The notes: generated by a model from the sequence alone, not told the origin. DNA of 61,772 bases from Bondarzewia mesenterica (GCA_004802705.1 SGPL01000149.1:1-61772); one strand, 5' to 3'; numbered from the stretch's first letter, positions 23,371-37,430 are shown. Translations and numbers: made by a program.

Positions 23371-26300
23371 ATCACTAAAACATATCAAAAAGATGTAACA
23401 AAAACATAAAAGCACTCAAAAAAAAAACATATAGCAGGCTGTCAGAATGACCAATTGACAGCTTGTTAAAGTGGACAGTCTATAGTATATCTATATATCA
23501 TAGTAATCACAGTAACCCTGTAATTGAAACACACACTATGACTTTAAATGTGGAGATTGGTGTATGGCCAGGAACTATGTAATTGACCATATTGTAGAGA
23601 TGGTACCAAAGGTTATACATAGAGAACTGAAGATGAGAAAAAGAAAAGAAAGCTTATATACATTTTTATAGAGAATGCAATAGTCTGTATGTATGTACAT
23701 GAGAAGAATATAATTAGACAAGTATCAAAAACAGAAAGAATTAAAAATAAGCAGAAGATAAAAGAGTGAGTAATAAATTGGGAAGGGGACTAAGAGAGGA
23801 AGATATAATCTCTTATGTTGTCAGACAGTCTTGCTACAAATTTTAACACATGCTTGATCTTTACCCCTCATTGATACTTAAAATTTATCATTATTATAAA
23901 AAGAAAGTGGCTATTATCCTTCGAGATCTAAGATAAAGTGGATCACTGTTCTCAAGGGTGCAAGTGAGAGCTAATAAATTTAAGTCATATATAATTATAA
24001 TCAGCCACATCACAGAATGATGCAAATCATAGTTGATATTTATTGATAATCTCGAGTAAGCACAGTGAGTTTAAATTTTAAGTATCTTAAGGCTCAGCAT
24101 CTGTTGCATTAAATTTGCTTAAAAAAAGCACTTGCAGCTGAGAAATGTCACTTTCATTTTTAATATCATTTTTATATTCTTTTACTATCATATCATCATA
24201 TTTTTTTTTAATCTATGTAAAATTTACCACTCATTGTCTCTTTAGCTCCTCCTTAAGTCATATCTGAATCAGCAGCATCTTTTATGGTATAAGAGGGTAT
24301 AAGGCTTCTTAACACATAGTGGTAAAGTATGTAATTAAAAAAATGACCAACTCAAATGTTCTCAATAAAGAGCATCTAAGTTGTCTAATATTTAGGCTTC
24401 AAGTTTATAGGCCTGCCATAAACATCAAATTGTAGCATTAGACTTTTTAAAATGCTACACTACAGTTAATTAAAAATCAATACATATAAAGTTGTTGATA
24501 AAGTATGAATATTACTATAGCTCATAGCTAATTTATTTTGACAAATAATGAGAGATATTTGGGGCACTTCTATTAGTAAATTAGTAAATGGTATTGATAT
24601 CAATATTCTTATCTTCTCATGCTTAAAAATCTTACTGGCATGATTAAGATTTTATCAGAGATAAGGGATTTATTTGCATAACTATACAATATAAACTCAT
24701 ATTCTTTCTCTCTCTGTAACCAATTTTTTATCTCTTTTAACTGTGAATCTTAAAATTATCTTTACTCTAATAAAAGCCTTTAGATCTTTTAGCTATAAAT
24801 AAAGCATAACTACCTTGAATATTGTGTTGAGTTATTTGAATATAACTTGTTTATTCAAGATAATTAATTAAATTATGAAAGCTCTCAGCTTTTTAGTGTC
24901 ATTATGTAAAATATATCTAAAAAATTAAACAAACAGTGTGAACTATATAATAACATCTTTTAAATGTTATTTTATAATTTTGATTAAAATGCCTTTAAGT
25001 TAATTTATATAAATAAAATTATAAAATTATACTAATTTAATAATTTAATATTAGTTTATACTATTAAATTAAACAGTCATTATAAACTTAAAAGATATTT
25101 TTAATAACTATAATTTTTAGTATATCTAATAATATATTGTTTTTATTTTATTATTATTATTATTTTATATAATAATAAATTAAGTTAAGCTCTTAATTAG
25201 AATTGATAACTAATTATTGATAATTATTATTTAAAAAAATAGTTCAAATTTTAATATATTTAATTATTGTAGTTGTTAACTGATTGCCTTAGCAAAAACT
25301 TACTATTGATATATAAAGGTTTTTAGATATATGATTTGAGCATTAGCACTGATTAGACTTCACCAGTATAGTGATCATTTACTCATTATATTCATTAGTT
25401 TTTATATTATAAAGGTTGCTAATTATTAACAAATCAATATTAGTATCATGAGCACTGATCCACAGATAGGATGTCTATCAACTAGCTATCACTTCAGTGC
25501 TATAATTAAAATATGAGTGATATGCATTAAGAGGGTCTAAAGGTAGCAGACTGTAAGTACAAGCTCAAGCTTGAGTCATGTTCTTTAATTTGCCCTTAAT
25601 CATTATATCTTAAGGCTTTTCTTTTTTATTACAAACATTAGTTAGCGCTAGAAGTTCAAGAAATCATCGACATACCTTATAAACATTTTAGCATCAATTT
25701 GCACTATGATTGCTATGTTGACCTCATTGAACCTCATCTTTATTATATGTATACACTCAAGCCTAAACTTAATAACTTTAACTTTAAACTTATATATTTT
25801 TAATGCTTGAGGTTTATTTTTTATGTTCGAATGGCAGTAATGACTCAAAGCTAGTACTGACACTAATTATAACATGCTATAACCTTTTTGGTGTGCATTT
25901 TTTTTCTTACTTTAGATAAACAATGTATAAAAAGTTATTTAAGATGCATTTGAATAAAATAATAAATAGTAGTTATATTTCACATAGAGAAAGTCTAAAT
26001 TATTAAAGTATTATACATTTAAGTCATAGAGAATTAAAATGAGCCAAAGTCTTATTTTTGGCAATAGCAAATTTAAATAAGAAAAAAAAAATAAGTACAT
26101 ATAACAAGGCTATTATGTGATATTTTTTTTTTATATCTATTAACTGCCTCTACAATATAAATGACTTAACTTTTACTTAAGTCTTTTTAATTTAAAAAAT
26201 AAATAATTTAATGAATGTTCAATTTAATTAAATATAAGCACTATTATTATTTATTTATTTTACTTACTAATTAATAATAATAAATATCAGACCTTTTGAC

Positions 26301-27960
26301 TATAACATGTCTTTAACAAATATAAGTATTAATCAAAGTAGTGGCCTGAATATTATTTTATTTTATTTTCTAAAAAACTATTTTATATCCTTTACATAAT
26401 TTTTGCATAATACGAAGTGAATCTGTTAAATGTAATATTGATGCCTTAAGTTAAAAGTATTACAAACTCATTAATGAAAAAAGCAACACAAAGAATAAGC
26501 ATATATAGTATTAGATCCTTTCTATCATTTATATATTATTTACATCTTTATTTCTTAGAAAAAAGATGTAGTAAAAGACTTAAGATGTTAAGTTTATATC
26601 ACATCTCAATTTTTTCCTTATTCTTTCTCTATAGCATGAACCTTCAAAATTAGAATAATTTTACTAAATTATTAATATCTAAACTAATTATAATTTTTGT
26701 TCAACTTTATATTATTAATCATCTCATGCCTTATATTTTGATATATAGCCTTTGAAAAATAACTTAAATAGATTATATCTTAATTTTTTTTATATTAATA
26801 AATCTCAATATAGATGTTTAAATATAGATTAAGCATATAATAATATGAGTTAATCATAAAGCATTAATCATTAACTTAAAAATAAAGTGATAAGGCTCAC
26901 AAGCTCCTTTGATTTTATCAATAATTTTTTTTTTGAATTAGCATGGATATTAGTGTGTCATTAAAGCTTACTTCTTTATCAATAAACTTATAGCATACTT
27001 TCATCATTTATAAAAGTCATTATTAAATTATAATTGATGTAGTTTATAAATACATTAATAAAGATTATAAGCTCAAACTTTGAGACTTTTAGTTTTGATT
27101 CACCAGATATAAATAAAAATTATTTAATATCTTAAATTCTGTTAATTGAATACATTTACTCGAGGTTGGAAGAATAAAGAGTACACAATAAAGTCTATAT
27201 ACTATTTATGTAAATGAATTAAATTAAGTTAATATATTTTTTTAGTAAAATGAGTTATTTAAAAATAATATATTATTAGTTAATTTAGTCTAATGGATAA
27301 ATTACATAAATTAAGTGTTAGGTTGCATAAAATTATATTAATAAGGGAAAAAAAACTCTAATTAGTGTAAAAATGTGATGGTATAAGAAATGTAAAATAT
27401 AATGTTATCAGTTGACTTTATTATAAATATAGCTTAAATGATATAAAATACATAACTTTATTAATTTATATAGAGGAAAATAAACTGAATGCATAAAATG
27501 AAGTAGAACGAGACAAAAATGAAGTAAAATGAAGCAGAAAAAAAAAATAGATACAAATTAAGTAAAGATAAAAAAAAGATGATAAAGTATCATATAGTGA
27601 GTAAAATCGAAGAGATAAAGAGAGAGAGAAAAATGTTGAATAATAAACATAAAAAGAATGTGGAAAAAAAAGTGAGAGTGTGAATAAAGCTATCAGCATA
27701 ATTCTTCTCAAATTTTATCAACTAAATAAATACTTAAGTTATATCATATATTAATCAAATATATGAATAGCTAGGGAGGAAATAATAATACTGAGATTAA
27801 AAATACCATTAAAGTAGTAGGAGGTTAAGTAGCATGGCTAAATTATAAGGTCATTACCACTTTATAATAAGATTTTAAAATATTAAAAGGAAAATTAGCT
27901 ATGAGGAGTAGTTTTTATATTTTGAATAATCTGGAAGGCAGATCAATAAAGAAATATCAT
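23371..27960. other. AT-rich DNA, no gene recognised
   Basis: About 4.6 kb of AT-rich sequence. Minor coding-like text appears at 25640-25870 on the minus strand (71 codons, one open frame), but I can identify neither a family nor neighbours for it. The 27466-27711 minus frame is Phe/Tyr/Ser-rich and due to A-rich composition. Confidence 0.45.
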
Positions 27961-29400
27961 TGGGCATCGACTCATATTTAGTCAAACTTGTGCTCAAATG
28001 TAGAGACATTATTAATATCATTGATGTTAAGGATAAGTTTCTGAGATAAAAATTTTAAATGGCTAAAAAAAAAAAATAGACACTAGAGCACTAGTGTTCA
28101 GTTTGCAGTAGAGATGCATCGTGGCACTGAATATTTGTATAAAATGAAGACCTTTATATATGTGCTGGCTATCAAAATCACTCTTAAGAGAGAACATTAC
28201 ATTAGAAAGCTGCAGAAAGTCCACCTTTCATAATCCTTCTATGTTAGGGCAACTATTGAGGTTCTTTATGAATGTTTAAGATAATAGCACTAATAATGTA
28301 AGGATGCAATCATCACTCTTTTATAAGCTATGCCTCTACATCTTATAATAATTATAAGAAAGTGACTTAAATGATGATAATAGGCTTTGTGTTAGGCTTA
28401 ATCTACATAAGATTGCTATCAGCAGTCTGCTCTATAGAAACATCTCCCTCATTATTCTTGGGGGGATAACAGTTGCTTTATTCAGAGGAAAGATAATTGT
28501 GCTTTAGTTTTTTGATAAAAACAGAAAAACCTCAGCTATCTCAAACTATCACATATCTTTATCTCTATTGAATACAAAATATCAGAATCTAATATGTGAT
28601 ATAATCTATTTGATGCTGTTATTTTATTAAGATACTCAAAAACTCTCCTGAATCAATTTAAAATAAGGCCCTATTCTGTCATGTGAATAATAGTCAACAA
28701 ATAGAGATAAAATGACTTTTGTAATAATTATCTATTTTTAGAGCTTTTAAACTAAAATCAAATGCTTCTATACATTAATCTGCTAGATCATGCCTTTATA
28801 GGTGACTTTTATGGCACTCATTCTTACATAGTGCCTCAAGCATATGTATGAGGCATTTGGATACCCTAAAACATCCTCAGTTCTCTATACAGTCTTACCA
28901 AAGTATATAGATATATCTTTATTCTTGTTCTATGCTAACCCTTTTTAGATGACTAAAAACTTTTGAGATTTATACTGCTTCCTTTAGTCTGAGCCTAAAA
29001 AGGCTATACTATTGGATAATATAGATTAACATTCAGCTGAAAATTAGCATGAGCATCAGCATTGAAGCTAATGATTGGATTAGCACATAAGAGATTAAAA
29101 TTAAAGATCATTATAGTTCTATTATATTCATTACTAATAATAGCTTAGAGTATATCAGATCAATCCTGATCTCAAAGTGGCACACATTTTATGCCAGCAT
29201 TCTGACTAGGTTTCTTGCAAACAATATGAGTGCCTCATAGTTTTATCAAGTGTATATTACCAAAGTTATTAAATTTATAGAAGACCAAGGGTGAGTAGAG
29301 GAGGGAATATTATATACATTGAGAGCAGGAGTCCTACTCTTTAAGAGAGAGTAGTAAAAGGTATATTTCTACATGAGTTAAATTTTTTTACAATTTGATG
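27961..29400 (+). pseudogene. Coding relic, unidentified
   Basis: Plus-strand text is coherent in pieces. At about 28180-28380 it reads REHYIRKLQKVHL, with stops at probable Gln or Ala positions. At about 29060-29250 it reads IKDHYSSIIFITNNSLEYIR and then WHTFYASILTRFLANNMS. Frame shifts separate the pieces. The patterns do not match the RT, integrase or transposase motifs that I know. It may be one or two decayed genes next to the copia element. Confidence 0.3.
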
Positions 29401-30479
29401 CTAATTTAAAAGTTTATCATAAGAATTTACAGTTAAAGATATATGTATGATAGTCACTCTGTTTTTTAGTATTTTAAAGCTATTTACATACTCAGCATTA
29501 AGTTGTGCTCACAATAAGCACTGTTAGATATATTTATTGTGACTATAATCTTTTTGACTGATAAATTATTTATATAAATATGAGGTATAATAGAGAATTA
29601 TTACACTAAGATAAATATTATTAAGTTGACTATATTTATAAATAATTTATAGAAAACTTTATATGTACATCTTAATTATGACATCTAAAGCTTTATCCTT
29701 TTATTTATAATGTCATAAAGATTCTTGACACTAAATTTATGTGTAGTAGATTGACTATATTTTAAGATTAGCCTGAGATTAGCCTCTTTATAGAAAGCTC
29801 TTTTTATAACAGATAATATCAGCCTCTCTAGCATATCAGATGTGATTGATCATATATTTAATCTCTGCTTTCTCTAGCTCTACTGACAATTCCTTTATAT
29901 TATTTAAAGATATGCCTTCAAACATCTACATGAAAAAAATTAGGCAGTAAAAAAATAAGTAAAACTTATATAAAGATACATACCTCCTAAATAAATAATA
30001 AGTTAAAAATATAGGCATCACTCAAGAAGTGCTTAATAATGTCAATAGGAGATATCAAAAAAAGTCCCCTTAGTACTGATCAAACCTGTGAATCTTGCTT
30101 TTTGATAAAGGAGGGCATTTTATCCTCTAATAAAGAGACAGAGTTATCTTTTAGTGAGTTTTATGTACTTGCTAGAGGTGTTGGTAAGGAAGACTATTTG
30201 TAACTATTAAAATATGCAGCTAACTAAAATATATTAGCTATAGATGATGCTAGAGGAGATGATGTTCTCAGAATTTATTTTTTTGTAGATGAATAAGATG
30301 AGGTGTATATAATGGGAATGGATGTAAAGAAAGTATCTATACTTCAATAAAGATCAAACATGTTTGAGATGTAATGAAGCAACATAATTAGCAACCCCTT
30401 ATATAGGCCATTTTAGAATGAGGTTCAAAAGTGTACCTTATAAAGAGCTAAATTCTAGTAATCTATATTTATTAGTAAT
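29401..30479. other. AT-rich DNA beyond the broken end of the copia element
   Basis: No left-hand LTR matching 34506-34682 is visible here, and the copia RNase H part is missing. The segment therefore probably lies beyond a truncation point of the copia element. No gene recognised. Confidence 0.45.
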
Positions 30480-30499
30480 ATTTGTGATTTCTTAATACA

Positions 30500-31430
30500 G
30501 TAGCTAATAATATCAGGTGTTGAACGATGTATGCAAGATCAGAACATGTACCTACTATAAGATATATGATAAATCTCAGGGCTTCACGGTAAGAGATACT
30601 GGCCATGAGTATGTTGTCCTCTGGTGTGATATCCACTGTAGCCTATATAAGTTTTAGACTAGGTGACAGTGACATCTTTGTAAAGTTGGCATCTTTCATG
30701 CTAAAATATTCAAGAACATGCTTTGTGTACTCACATTGATAGAGGCAGATGATCTCAGTGTCGTGATTGTAGATAATTATGATGCTGATTAGGAATTTGA
30801 TGTCGTTACCCTTCATTTTATAAACATGGCTGAGTTGAGAGCATGTCGTAGAGAGCTGTTCAGTGGAGTCACTTCTAGAGAAAATATCATCAGTATATGT
30901 AGTAGTGAGGGTTAAAACACTAAATAGTTATATCTGAGCATAAATATTTTCATCAGCATGAGAATGCGTGAAGCTAAGTTCCATTCAAGTGTGGTTGAAC
31001 TCCTTTTACTAGTCATTCCTAGCCTGCATAAGCCCATAGAGGGAATATTTTAGCTCACATACATAATTTAGAAATCTACTCAATGTAAAACTAGGAGGTT
31101 GCTCTATATAAATGTGCTCAGATGATTTGGCATTGAGGTAGGCCTTTTTAATGTCATCTTATCCCATTTTCATGTTGTGATAGGTGAATATGGCAGCTAG
31201 AGCATGAAGTGAGTCAAAATGGGCAACAGATGTAAAGGTTTCAAAGAAATCCAAACTAAAAATCTAATAGAAGCCCTTAATGATGAGACGGGCTTTGGGA
31301 TTCTAATTGTTTTTAGAGTCAAACTTCTAGACATAGGCCCACTTGCATCCCATGATATCCATGCTGGGCATTCAAAGAATGAGCTTTCAGGTTGGAATTT
31401 TGAGTAGATTATCAATTTTAGTAGTCATGA
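30500..31430 (-). pseudogene. Copia reverse transcriptase relic
   Basis: The block MGCKWAYV, then KARLIIKGFY and FFETFTSVAHFDSLHAL (about 31200-31360) is the copia RT start. AYLNAKSSEHIYIEQPPSF (about 31080-31140) and KYSLYGLMQARN follow, and the catalytic box reads YTDD at 30886-30897. Stops sit at expected Trp and Gln positions (before DDIKKAYLN, after QARND). Confidence 0.85.
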
Positions 31431-32319
31431 TAGGGCTCCAGATATTTGGCTTTAAATTTACTTCTTTGAATGTCATGGGTGTAGAGCCACTGGTATAGGG
31501 GAATTTAAGTGTGAGTATAGAGTTTGCAAAATTAGCTACCATAATAATGTAGGCCTTGGTCCTATATGTGTTCAGAGGAGCATAAGTGAAGGCCAGTAAA
31601 ATGCTAGCATCTAGTCCATTAATATTGTCATCAGCTCATTGTTCTCTATGCTCTCGAGCAGCAAATTTAATGGCTTCAGATTTGATCAAAGCACGTGAGG
31701 GAATGGGTATATGACTAAACTAGCATACAAGCAGTGTGGGGTTGATAGGAGGTGTGAACTCTAGTTTGACAAGTATGATACTAGTAGGGGCTGATTGAAT
31801 CAGTAGTGGTTATAAAGCAAAAGGGGTAGGAGCAGCCACCAAAACATTTTCACTACTGTCCTTATTGAAATGTATATCATGAGACCATATAATAGTGCTG
31901 TTGTCTTGCTCATTGCTCACCCATATTCAATAGTTAGCTGTGCTAGTGTACCCTATCAAGACTCCCTTGATCATCTTATAGTCGAGTTTGCACCATAATT
32001 CATCAGAAACTTTGATGTAAGCAACAGATCTGAAAGCTCGCAGGCATCTGACATGAGAGGCATGTTTAAACTAGCATTCATAAGATGTATGTCTATGTTG
32101 CTAGGCTGATGGTAATAGATTCTTAAGGTAAGTCGCAGTTTAGAATGCTTCACCCTATATGCAATTTAGGAGGCCCACATTATGAAGCATGGCATGTGCT
32201 CACTCACCTAGTATGTGGTGGCCCTTATTCTGTCAGTTTATTCTGCTGCAGCATGTATCTCATTAAGAGCTCTAGCTGAATGTCTTCCTTTTTGAGGTAA
32301 TCCTGTCAGAGTTATTCTG

Positions 32320-32620
32320 TGAACTCACTGCCATTATCGATATGAATGTTCTTCAACTTTTAGCTAGTTTGATATTTGGCCAGTGCGATGAATTCTTTAA
32401 GGCATACAAGCATCACATTAGCTTCCTTGTTTAGGAGAAGATATATGTGCAGGTACGATGTCACTCTATCATTAACAGTCATGACATAATAGGCACCATC
32501 AAAGGATAGAACTTGGAATGGTCCCATAAGGTCAATGTAGACTCACTTAAGGGGTTCACTCTCTATAATACCCTTACGGAAGGGTTCGTAAGCATGCTTG
32601 CCCTTCAAGCAATCTTCACA
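32320..32620 (-). pseudogene. Copia integrase core relic
   Basis: Minus-strand reading gives LKWVYIDLMGPFQV, followed by VNDRVTSYLHIYLL and later IHIDNGSEFTE. The Asp of DLMGP and the Asp of DNGSEF are the first two acidic residues of the DDE retroviral-type integrase. The third acidic residue is expected just beyond, in the decayed part near 32200-32300, and I cannot place it. Confidence 0.75.
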
Positions 32621-32722
32621 TAGTCCCATCGGCTTCACTCCTATCACAGACATGCCAATGATAGCACCATTCATTGAGATGTGATGAATAGCATCCTCAT
32701 TAAGATGACCAAAATGATAGTG

Positions 32723-33115
32723 CTATGTAGTAAGGTCAGTCAAATGGTCCTTGGTTATCATAAAAGCCTCAGGATTGAGGTCAATATCAAAGGCTAAGTT
32801 TTTGAAACAGGTGGCATTGTCCATGGGGTAAAGTGTCATAGTGTACATGTTGTCATAGGTCAGTTGCCCGACAACGCCTATAAACCCATCTGAGAAATGG
32901 ACAGTAAGATGTCTATCTCTAATTGAAGTTTGACATCTGGTGTGGTCTAGACGACTAAGAGAGATGAGGTTAGCGGTGAGCTCTAGTGCATGAGGTGCAT
33001 TTTGCAAGATAATAGTGGTGAATTTGCTATTGCTGATATCAACACAGGTGTGCACATTTCTGATGTTGATGATGAGGAATTTAGCACTGTCATCAGCTTT
33101 CTCTGCACTTCCCAT
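32723..33115 (-). pseudogene. Copia GAG-pre-integrase block (130 codons open)
   Basis: The longest open stretch in the element. It contains NLISLSRLD, typical of the region between protease and integrase, and ends at a TAG that stands where Trp precedes the integrase finger. The next residues are HYHFGHLNEDAIHHI, and CEDCLKGKHAYEPF follows at about 32580-32620, completing the HHCC finger. The frame probably joins the gag block through a frameshift near 33115-33330. Confidence 0.75.
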
Positions 33116-33493
33116 GTGAGGGGTGATGACATGGTAGTCACTAAAAGCAAAGTGAGAGGTGAAATAATAGTGGCTGACACTGGAGTTGATGTAGCATCAA
33201 AGATATGCTGAGATGTCAGAGGGGATAATAGCTGTGTGGTTGGCTGTAAATATACTGTCATGTGTGATGGAGGCAATTGAATTTTGTTCATCAGAACTCT
33301 GTGTAAGCTAGACATGATAATCGAAATCATTACTGCCAGCGCTTGATATCAGGTCCACTTGCAGTGCTGTATTATTCAATTAGCTTGCTAGTTTTAATTT
33401 AGCAGCCTTGTCAGTGAGGAATCTAGCTTTGACATGGAGCTTATGCATCTAGATTAAAGGCTGCTAGCCTGCCAAGCTACAACTATCAGCATA

Positions 33494-33535
33494 ACAGTGA
33501 TCCTTAGTGTGGCCAGTAATGCTGCACCATTCACA
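33494..33535 (-). other. CCHC zinc knuckle of copia gag
   Basis: Fourteen codons read CEWCSITGHTKDHC, an exact C-x2-C-x4-H-x4-C nucleic-acid-binding knuckle. It is intact although a neighbouring codon on each side is a stop. Confidence 0.9.
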
Positions 33536-34505
33536 TTCAGGTCGTGGCTTCTATTCAATAGCAGGAGCATTCATGTAGAATGCTATTCCACTAGTGTGTA
33601 CTGTATCATAAGCACTACCAAAAGGGTCAACTAGCCCTAGGCCTACTCATTAGTATTAAATATGAGCCACTTCAAAGATTGCATCCATGATGTCTTAGGG
33701 CTAGTGGCTATTCACATTGAGAGTGATCAGATTCGCAAAGCTATCGAGAGATATAGGCAAGGATCAGCAAATTGCAAGGACAAGGTGTATATATATTTAA
33801 GTTGATTTAGCATGCTTAGCTATATAGTAATGGCACTATATCTTGAAATGAGTGTGGAGATTGTCGCCTTCAGTATAGACCAAAGACTTGAGAAATTCCT
33901 CAGCATTGGAAGCAGAGAGGACAGTCTTCTTCTCTCATTTGGCACAGAGTTGATTCAAACTTCTCACACAGTTTTCTCATCATCCTTAACATCAGTGGAG
34001 ATGAAATTCTTTATATTCATCACTAGATATCTCTTGACTTTTTTATCAGATGACTTTTATTGGTTGATGTCATCTAGATTCATAATAGTATTGAAAGCAG
34101 AAACAGCAGGAGCTGTAGCTGTAGCCATGACAGCAGAGATGGTAAAGACTAGTATAGTAGAGCATGGGGTACTACTATTGATATGTCTATGAAGATCATA
34201 GTTAAATAGCATGTATTGCATGTCTTTTTTTTTACTTAAGTCAGTTTTGTCATTCAAGGTGTTTGAACTCAGGGAGGAGAGCAATTTTTGTGAATGTGAA
34301 AGGTGTGAGAGTAACCATAGTGAGTGTTAAAAGGGTAAGAAAGCCTCATGAGGTAAGTATATGCATTAAAAAAGAAAACTGAGTATAGCGGTAGGCATAC
34401 TGAAGCATCTGAAAGAAGACAGCAGGCATGCTGATCATCCTGAGGAAAAGAAAAAAAGTCTGTGTATGTACAAGAGAGACTATGTTATAGCTATATTTTA
34501 TAACC

Positions 34506-34682
34506 TGTTGAGCTGTAGGAATAGCACACACTTAGTTGTATATAAAGACAACTCATATTAGTGACTGTAGCTACCTGTAGAAATAACACACACTATTATA
34601 GGCATTAGTTACAGTCAGACAATGATATAAATATAAGAGCTCATCTCAGTCATGTACAAAGATGACTGAGGGAGATGTAACA
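34506..34682 (-). repeat. Candidate copia 5' LTR
   Basis: On the minus strand the segment starts TGTTACATCTCCC and ends CTCAACA, giving TGTT...AACA ends of an LTR-like 177 bp directly upstream of the gag-like part. It contains an internal imperfect repeat of CTGTAGAAATAACACACAC. The following GGTTAT tract resembles a tRNA-iMet-type primer binding site only weakly. No second copy is present in the window, so the call rests on position and ends. Confidence 0.4.
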
Positions 34683-34899
34683 AGAAGCATCTGAATACAC
34701 CTGTAGTCATAAGTCATATGACCAAATTTCTATTTTGCTACAAGTACAATACTGTATGGCCTCTGTCTCAATATTTTTTACTATTTTTTAGTAAATAAAC
34801 CTCCTTGTTGCCCCACTATCTATCATTCTTTCATTTTGATGCTTTAGCCTTTTTTAAGAGATCTATATAATAATTTCTAATTGTTTGCCCTTTGTAGAT

Positions 34900-36010
34900 T
34901 TTATAAATATGGAGTCATCATAACAGCTCTTTGTTCAAAGCCACATTGTAAACTCTGAACTTATTAAAAATTCTCTTTTTTTTCCTTTCTCATCACTAAA
35001 GTCTACTAGAGCCTCTCGCTCTTCCATTGAGAGTTTCTTAATGACCTTCTATAGTTCTTCCACAGTCATTTTCTTCTTATTGCTTCCTTTTCCTTCTTTC
35101 ATAGCTTTAGCATGAGCGTTCTTTTGTGGGCATTCTTTGAAACAGTGCCTCATCTTACTACATCTAAAGCAGCACTCTTTCTTCATGTATCACTTTTTAT
35201 CATCATTAAAGAGGGTGTTAGTGGTGTGAATGTACCCTTTTCTTTTTCCTTTATTGATATTCATAGCATCAAAGTTATGTGCTTTCTAGCTCCTTAGTTT
35301 TCAGTCTAGTTTGTTGTCCACATTTAGTCTATTCCTTCTAGGAATCTCTATAGCTTGCACTACTAGTTGTTCACAAGAGTGGCTTCTGTGTATCATGCTT
35401 CTTTAGTGGCAGAGAGGGGAGTCTTTCTGTAAACATTCCTGATAATTGAGGGATTGAGGCCTTTTATAAAGTACTCGATGATGACAGCATCTTCCGTGAT
35501 TTCAGATTCAGATACTATATTTTTAAATTTCATGATGAAGTCATCTACTATCCTCTTTCCTTGTTTAATGTGGTCCAGTTTCATCTTAGCATTAACAGCG
35601 ATATTTACATCACTAAACTGTAGTTTGAACTCATCTTCAAAGGTTTGCTAAGAATTATAGTTATTTACTGTTTTATATTTCTCGACCTTGAGTTGCTTCC
35701 ATGTCTTGGCTGTGCCTCCTTCAAGATATGAGAGTGTGAAGAGGATTTTGTATTGCTCATTTAGTACTCCAGCATTATCTTTGAACTCTTTGAGCTTCAC
35801 TTTGAAGTACATCTTACATATCAGGATGAATAGCTTAGAGTTTTCTCTTTTACTATCAAATGGAGTTAGTATCTTTACTTTAGGGCTCAATTTGTTAAAT
35901 GAGGGTGTAGTGGATATGCTATGTGATAGTAATAAGGGTAGAGGAGGTGATAGATTAGGTGAAGGTAAATTTAGTATCTGAGGTTGCAAGTCATTCAGGG
36001 GAGGGTTTGT
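34900..36010 (-). mobile_element. Ty3/gypsy gag relic, minus strand
   Basis: Two large open blocks on the minus strand carry the retrotransposon gag fold. One is 35648-35989 (VKILTPFDSKRENSKLFI and then LSYLEGGTAKTWKQ) and the other 35393-35584 (KQGKRIVDDFIMKFKNIVSE and then EYFIKGLNPSI). A zinc knuckle CFRCSKMRHCFKEC follows at 35130-35171. No protease or RT of the same orientation follows, because copia sequence begins by about 34682, so this is a gag fragment. Its frames are much more open than the pol element at 37440-41200, with one stop between the two blocks. Confidence 0.8.
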
Positions 36011-37430
36011 CTAGCTAAGAGGAGGTGATGGTAGTATGGGTAGACCTTGACTTAGTCTGGACAGTAGAGTGGAACCTATGACTGATGGGTCATTTTAAAG
36101 TTCCTGATGGATACTTTTTTGTAGAGAAAGTATAAGTGGGCTGCTAAGTCTGAATGACTCGAGTAGTATATTCCTTCAGTTTCTCCTTGGATTTTAGTTA
36201 GTAGTGGGTCATTTGTTTTGATAAATATCTGGGAGCGATGCTGAGTGTTGTAGTAGATATGATATATAGGCTTCTTCTCATCTTTGAAGGTGTTGAGATT
36301 TGTTCAAGAGAGGTAATTCTTTGTAAATGAACTGTACCTCCCTCCTAAGGGAATCTAAACCCCTTCTGGTAGTGCACTTTTAGAAGCCATAGTAAACTAT
36401 AGGTGCTTGCACTATCTATATTAATAGCACTACTATTTGCTGCTACTCTGGTGCTTTTTGGTGCTTTTTTAAAGATCAGTTACCTTAGATGTTCTGCTAC
36501 TCGAGTTTATTAAGCCCTCAAGTATAGCAGGGCAGGTTGATAACCTACTGTTTAGGTTCAGGTTTAGGTTCATTTAGGAAAGCTTAATCTAGTTGTCAAG
36601 ATGATCAAGTTTTTGCAGCTTAGCTTGATAGCTTAGCCTAATCATGCCTTGTTTTAAAGCTTCAAGAGGATTTCAAGATGCTAGCTTCTCACTAAGTCAA
36701 GCAAGATAAGAAGAGGCAAAGGTGGGGACTTTAACCCTATGCCCTATTATAATAGTTCTATCGAGTTATAAGAGTAGATGAAAGAGATCAAGCTAATAAA
36801 AAGATACTAAACAAAGCAGAGTATAAATAGCACCTGTTGTAGTGCACATACTATGATTATATAATTGTACAAGGGCACGAGAGTGTGAACAAACTTAAAT
36901 AAGTAAAGAATTGTGGTTAGTCAAGCTATCTTATTGTAAATAGAATAGTGATGTATCTGTAATAAAGAAAGAGAAAGTAGATGTATTTAATCAGCATTCA
37001 TGACAGGTGCTGATTCATAAGCAGCATTTGCCTGAGTGCATCAAAATGATTCGAGTGGTGCCATGGTTCTTTGATGGCTTTAATATGCTTTGATTTAGCA
37101 ATCAAGGAGCACAGTCTATTCAGAGCACTAAATTCTTGAACAAGTTGCTGATAATGAGTGAGTACATATTGGTAGGGGAGTGAAAATCTAGTCAGGCAGA
37201 TACTGGTCTCACAGAAGATAATGCAATGTATATAAAATTAATAAAATGTGTCATTTAGTTCATAAAGTGTTGTTTTATTCAAGACCAAACACTGCATAAG
37301 ATAACAGAAATTCATGAATGCACTGATTGCATAGACCATTTGCAGTAAGACATGGCCCACAATAGCTGAGAGAAAAACTTATATACTATTAATTAAGCTA
37401 TAAGCACATACAATAATTATGTTACTCACC
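36011..37430. other. Gap between opposed gypsy fragments
   Basis: AT-rich sequence lying upstream of both the minus-strand gag and the plus-strand gag-pol. LTRs or leader sequence should lie here for one or both elements. I see no convincing pair of LTRs and no complete gag for the plus-strand element. Confidence 0.4.

Larger units (their letters stand above)
30480..34682 (-). mobile_element. Ty1/copia LTR retrotransposon relic, truncated
   Basis: Read on the minus strand, the order is a candidate LTR (34506-34682), a gag-like region with a CCHC zinc knuckle (33494-33535), GAG-pre-integrase and the H-H/C-C integrase finger (32560-33115), the integrase core (about 32320-32560) and the RT (30500-31430). 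This integrase-before-RT order is the copia arrangement. Only the right-hand (5') LTR is seen, and RNase H is absent. Stops replace Trp and Gln throughout, for example the Trp before HYHFGHLNEDAI. The element is dead. Confidence 0.85.

Noticed and set aside
36011..37430. LTR pair for the gypsy elements
   Set aside because: I looked for TG...CA blocks repeated beyond 41200 and found none by eye.
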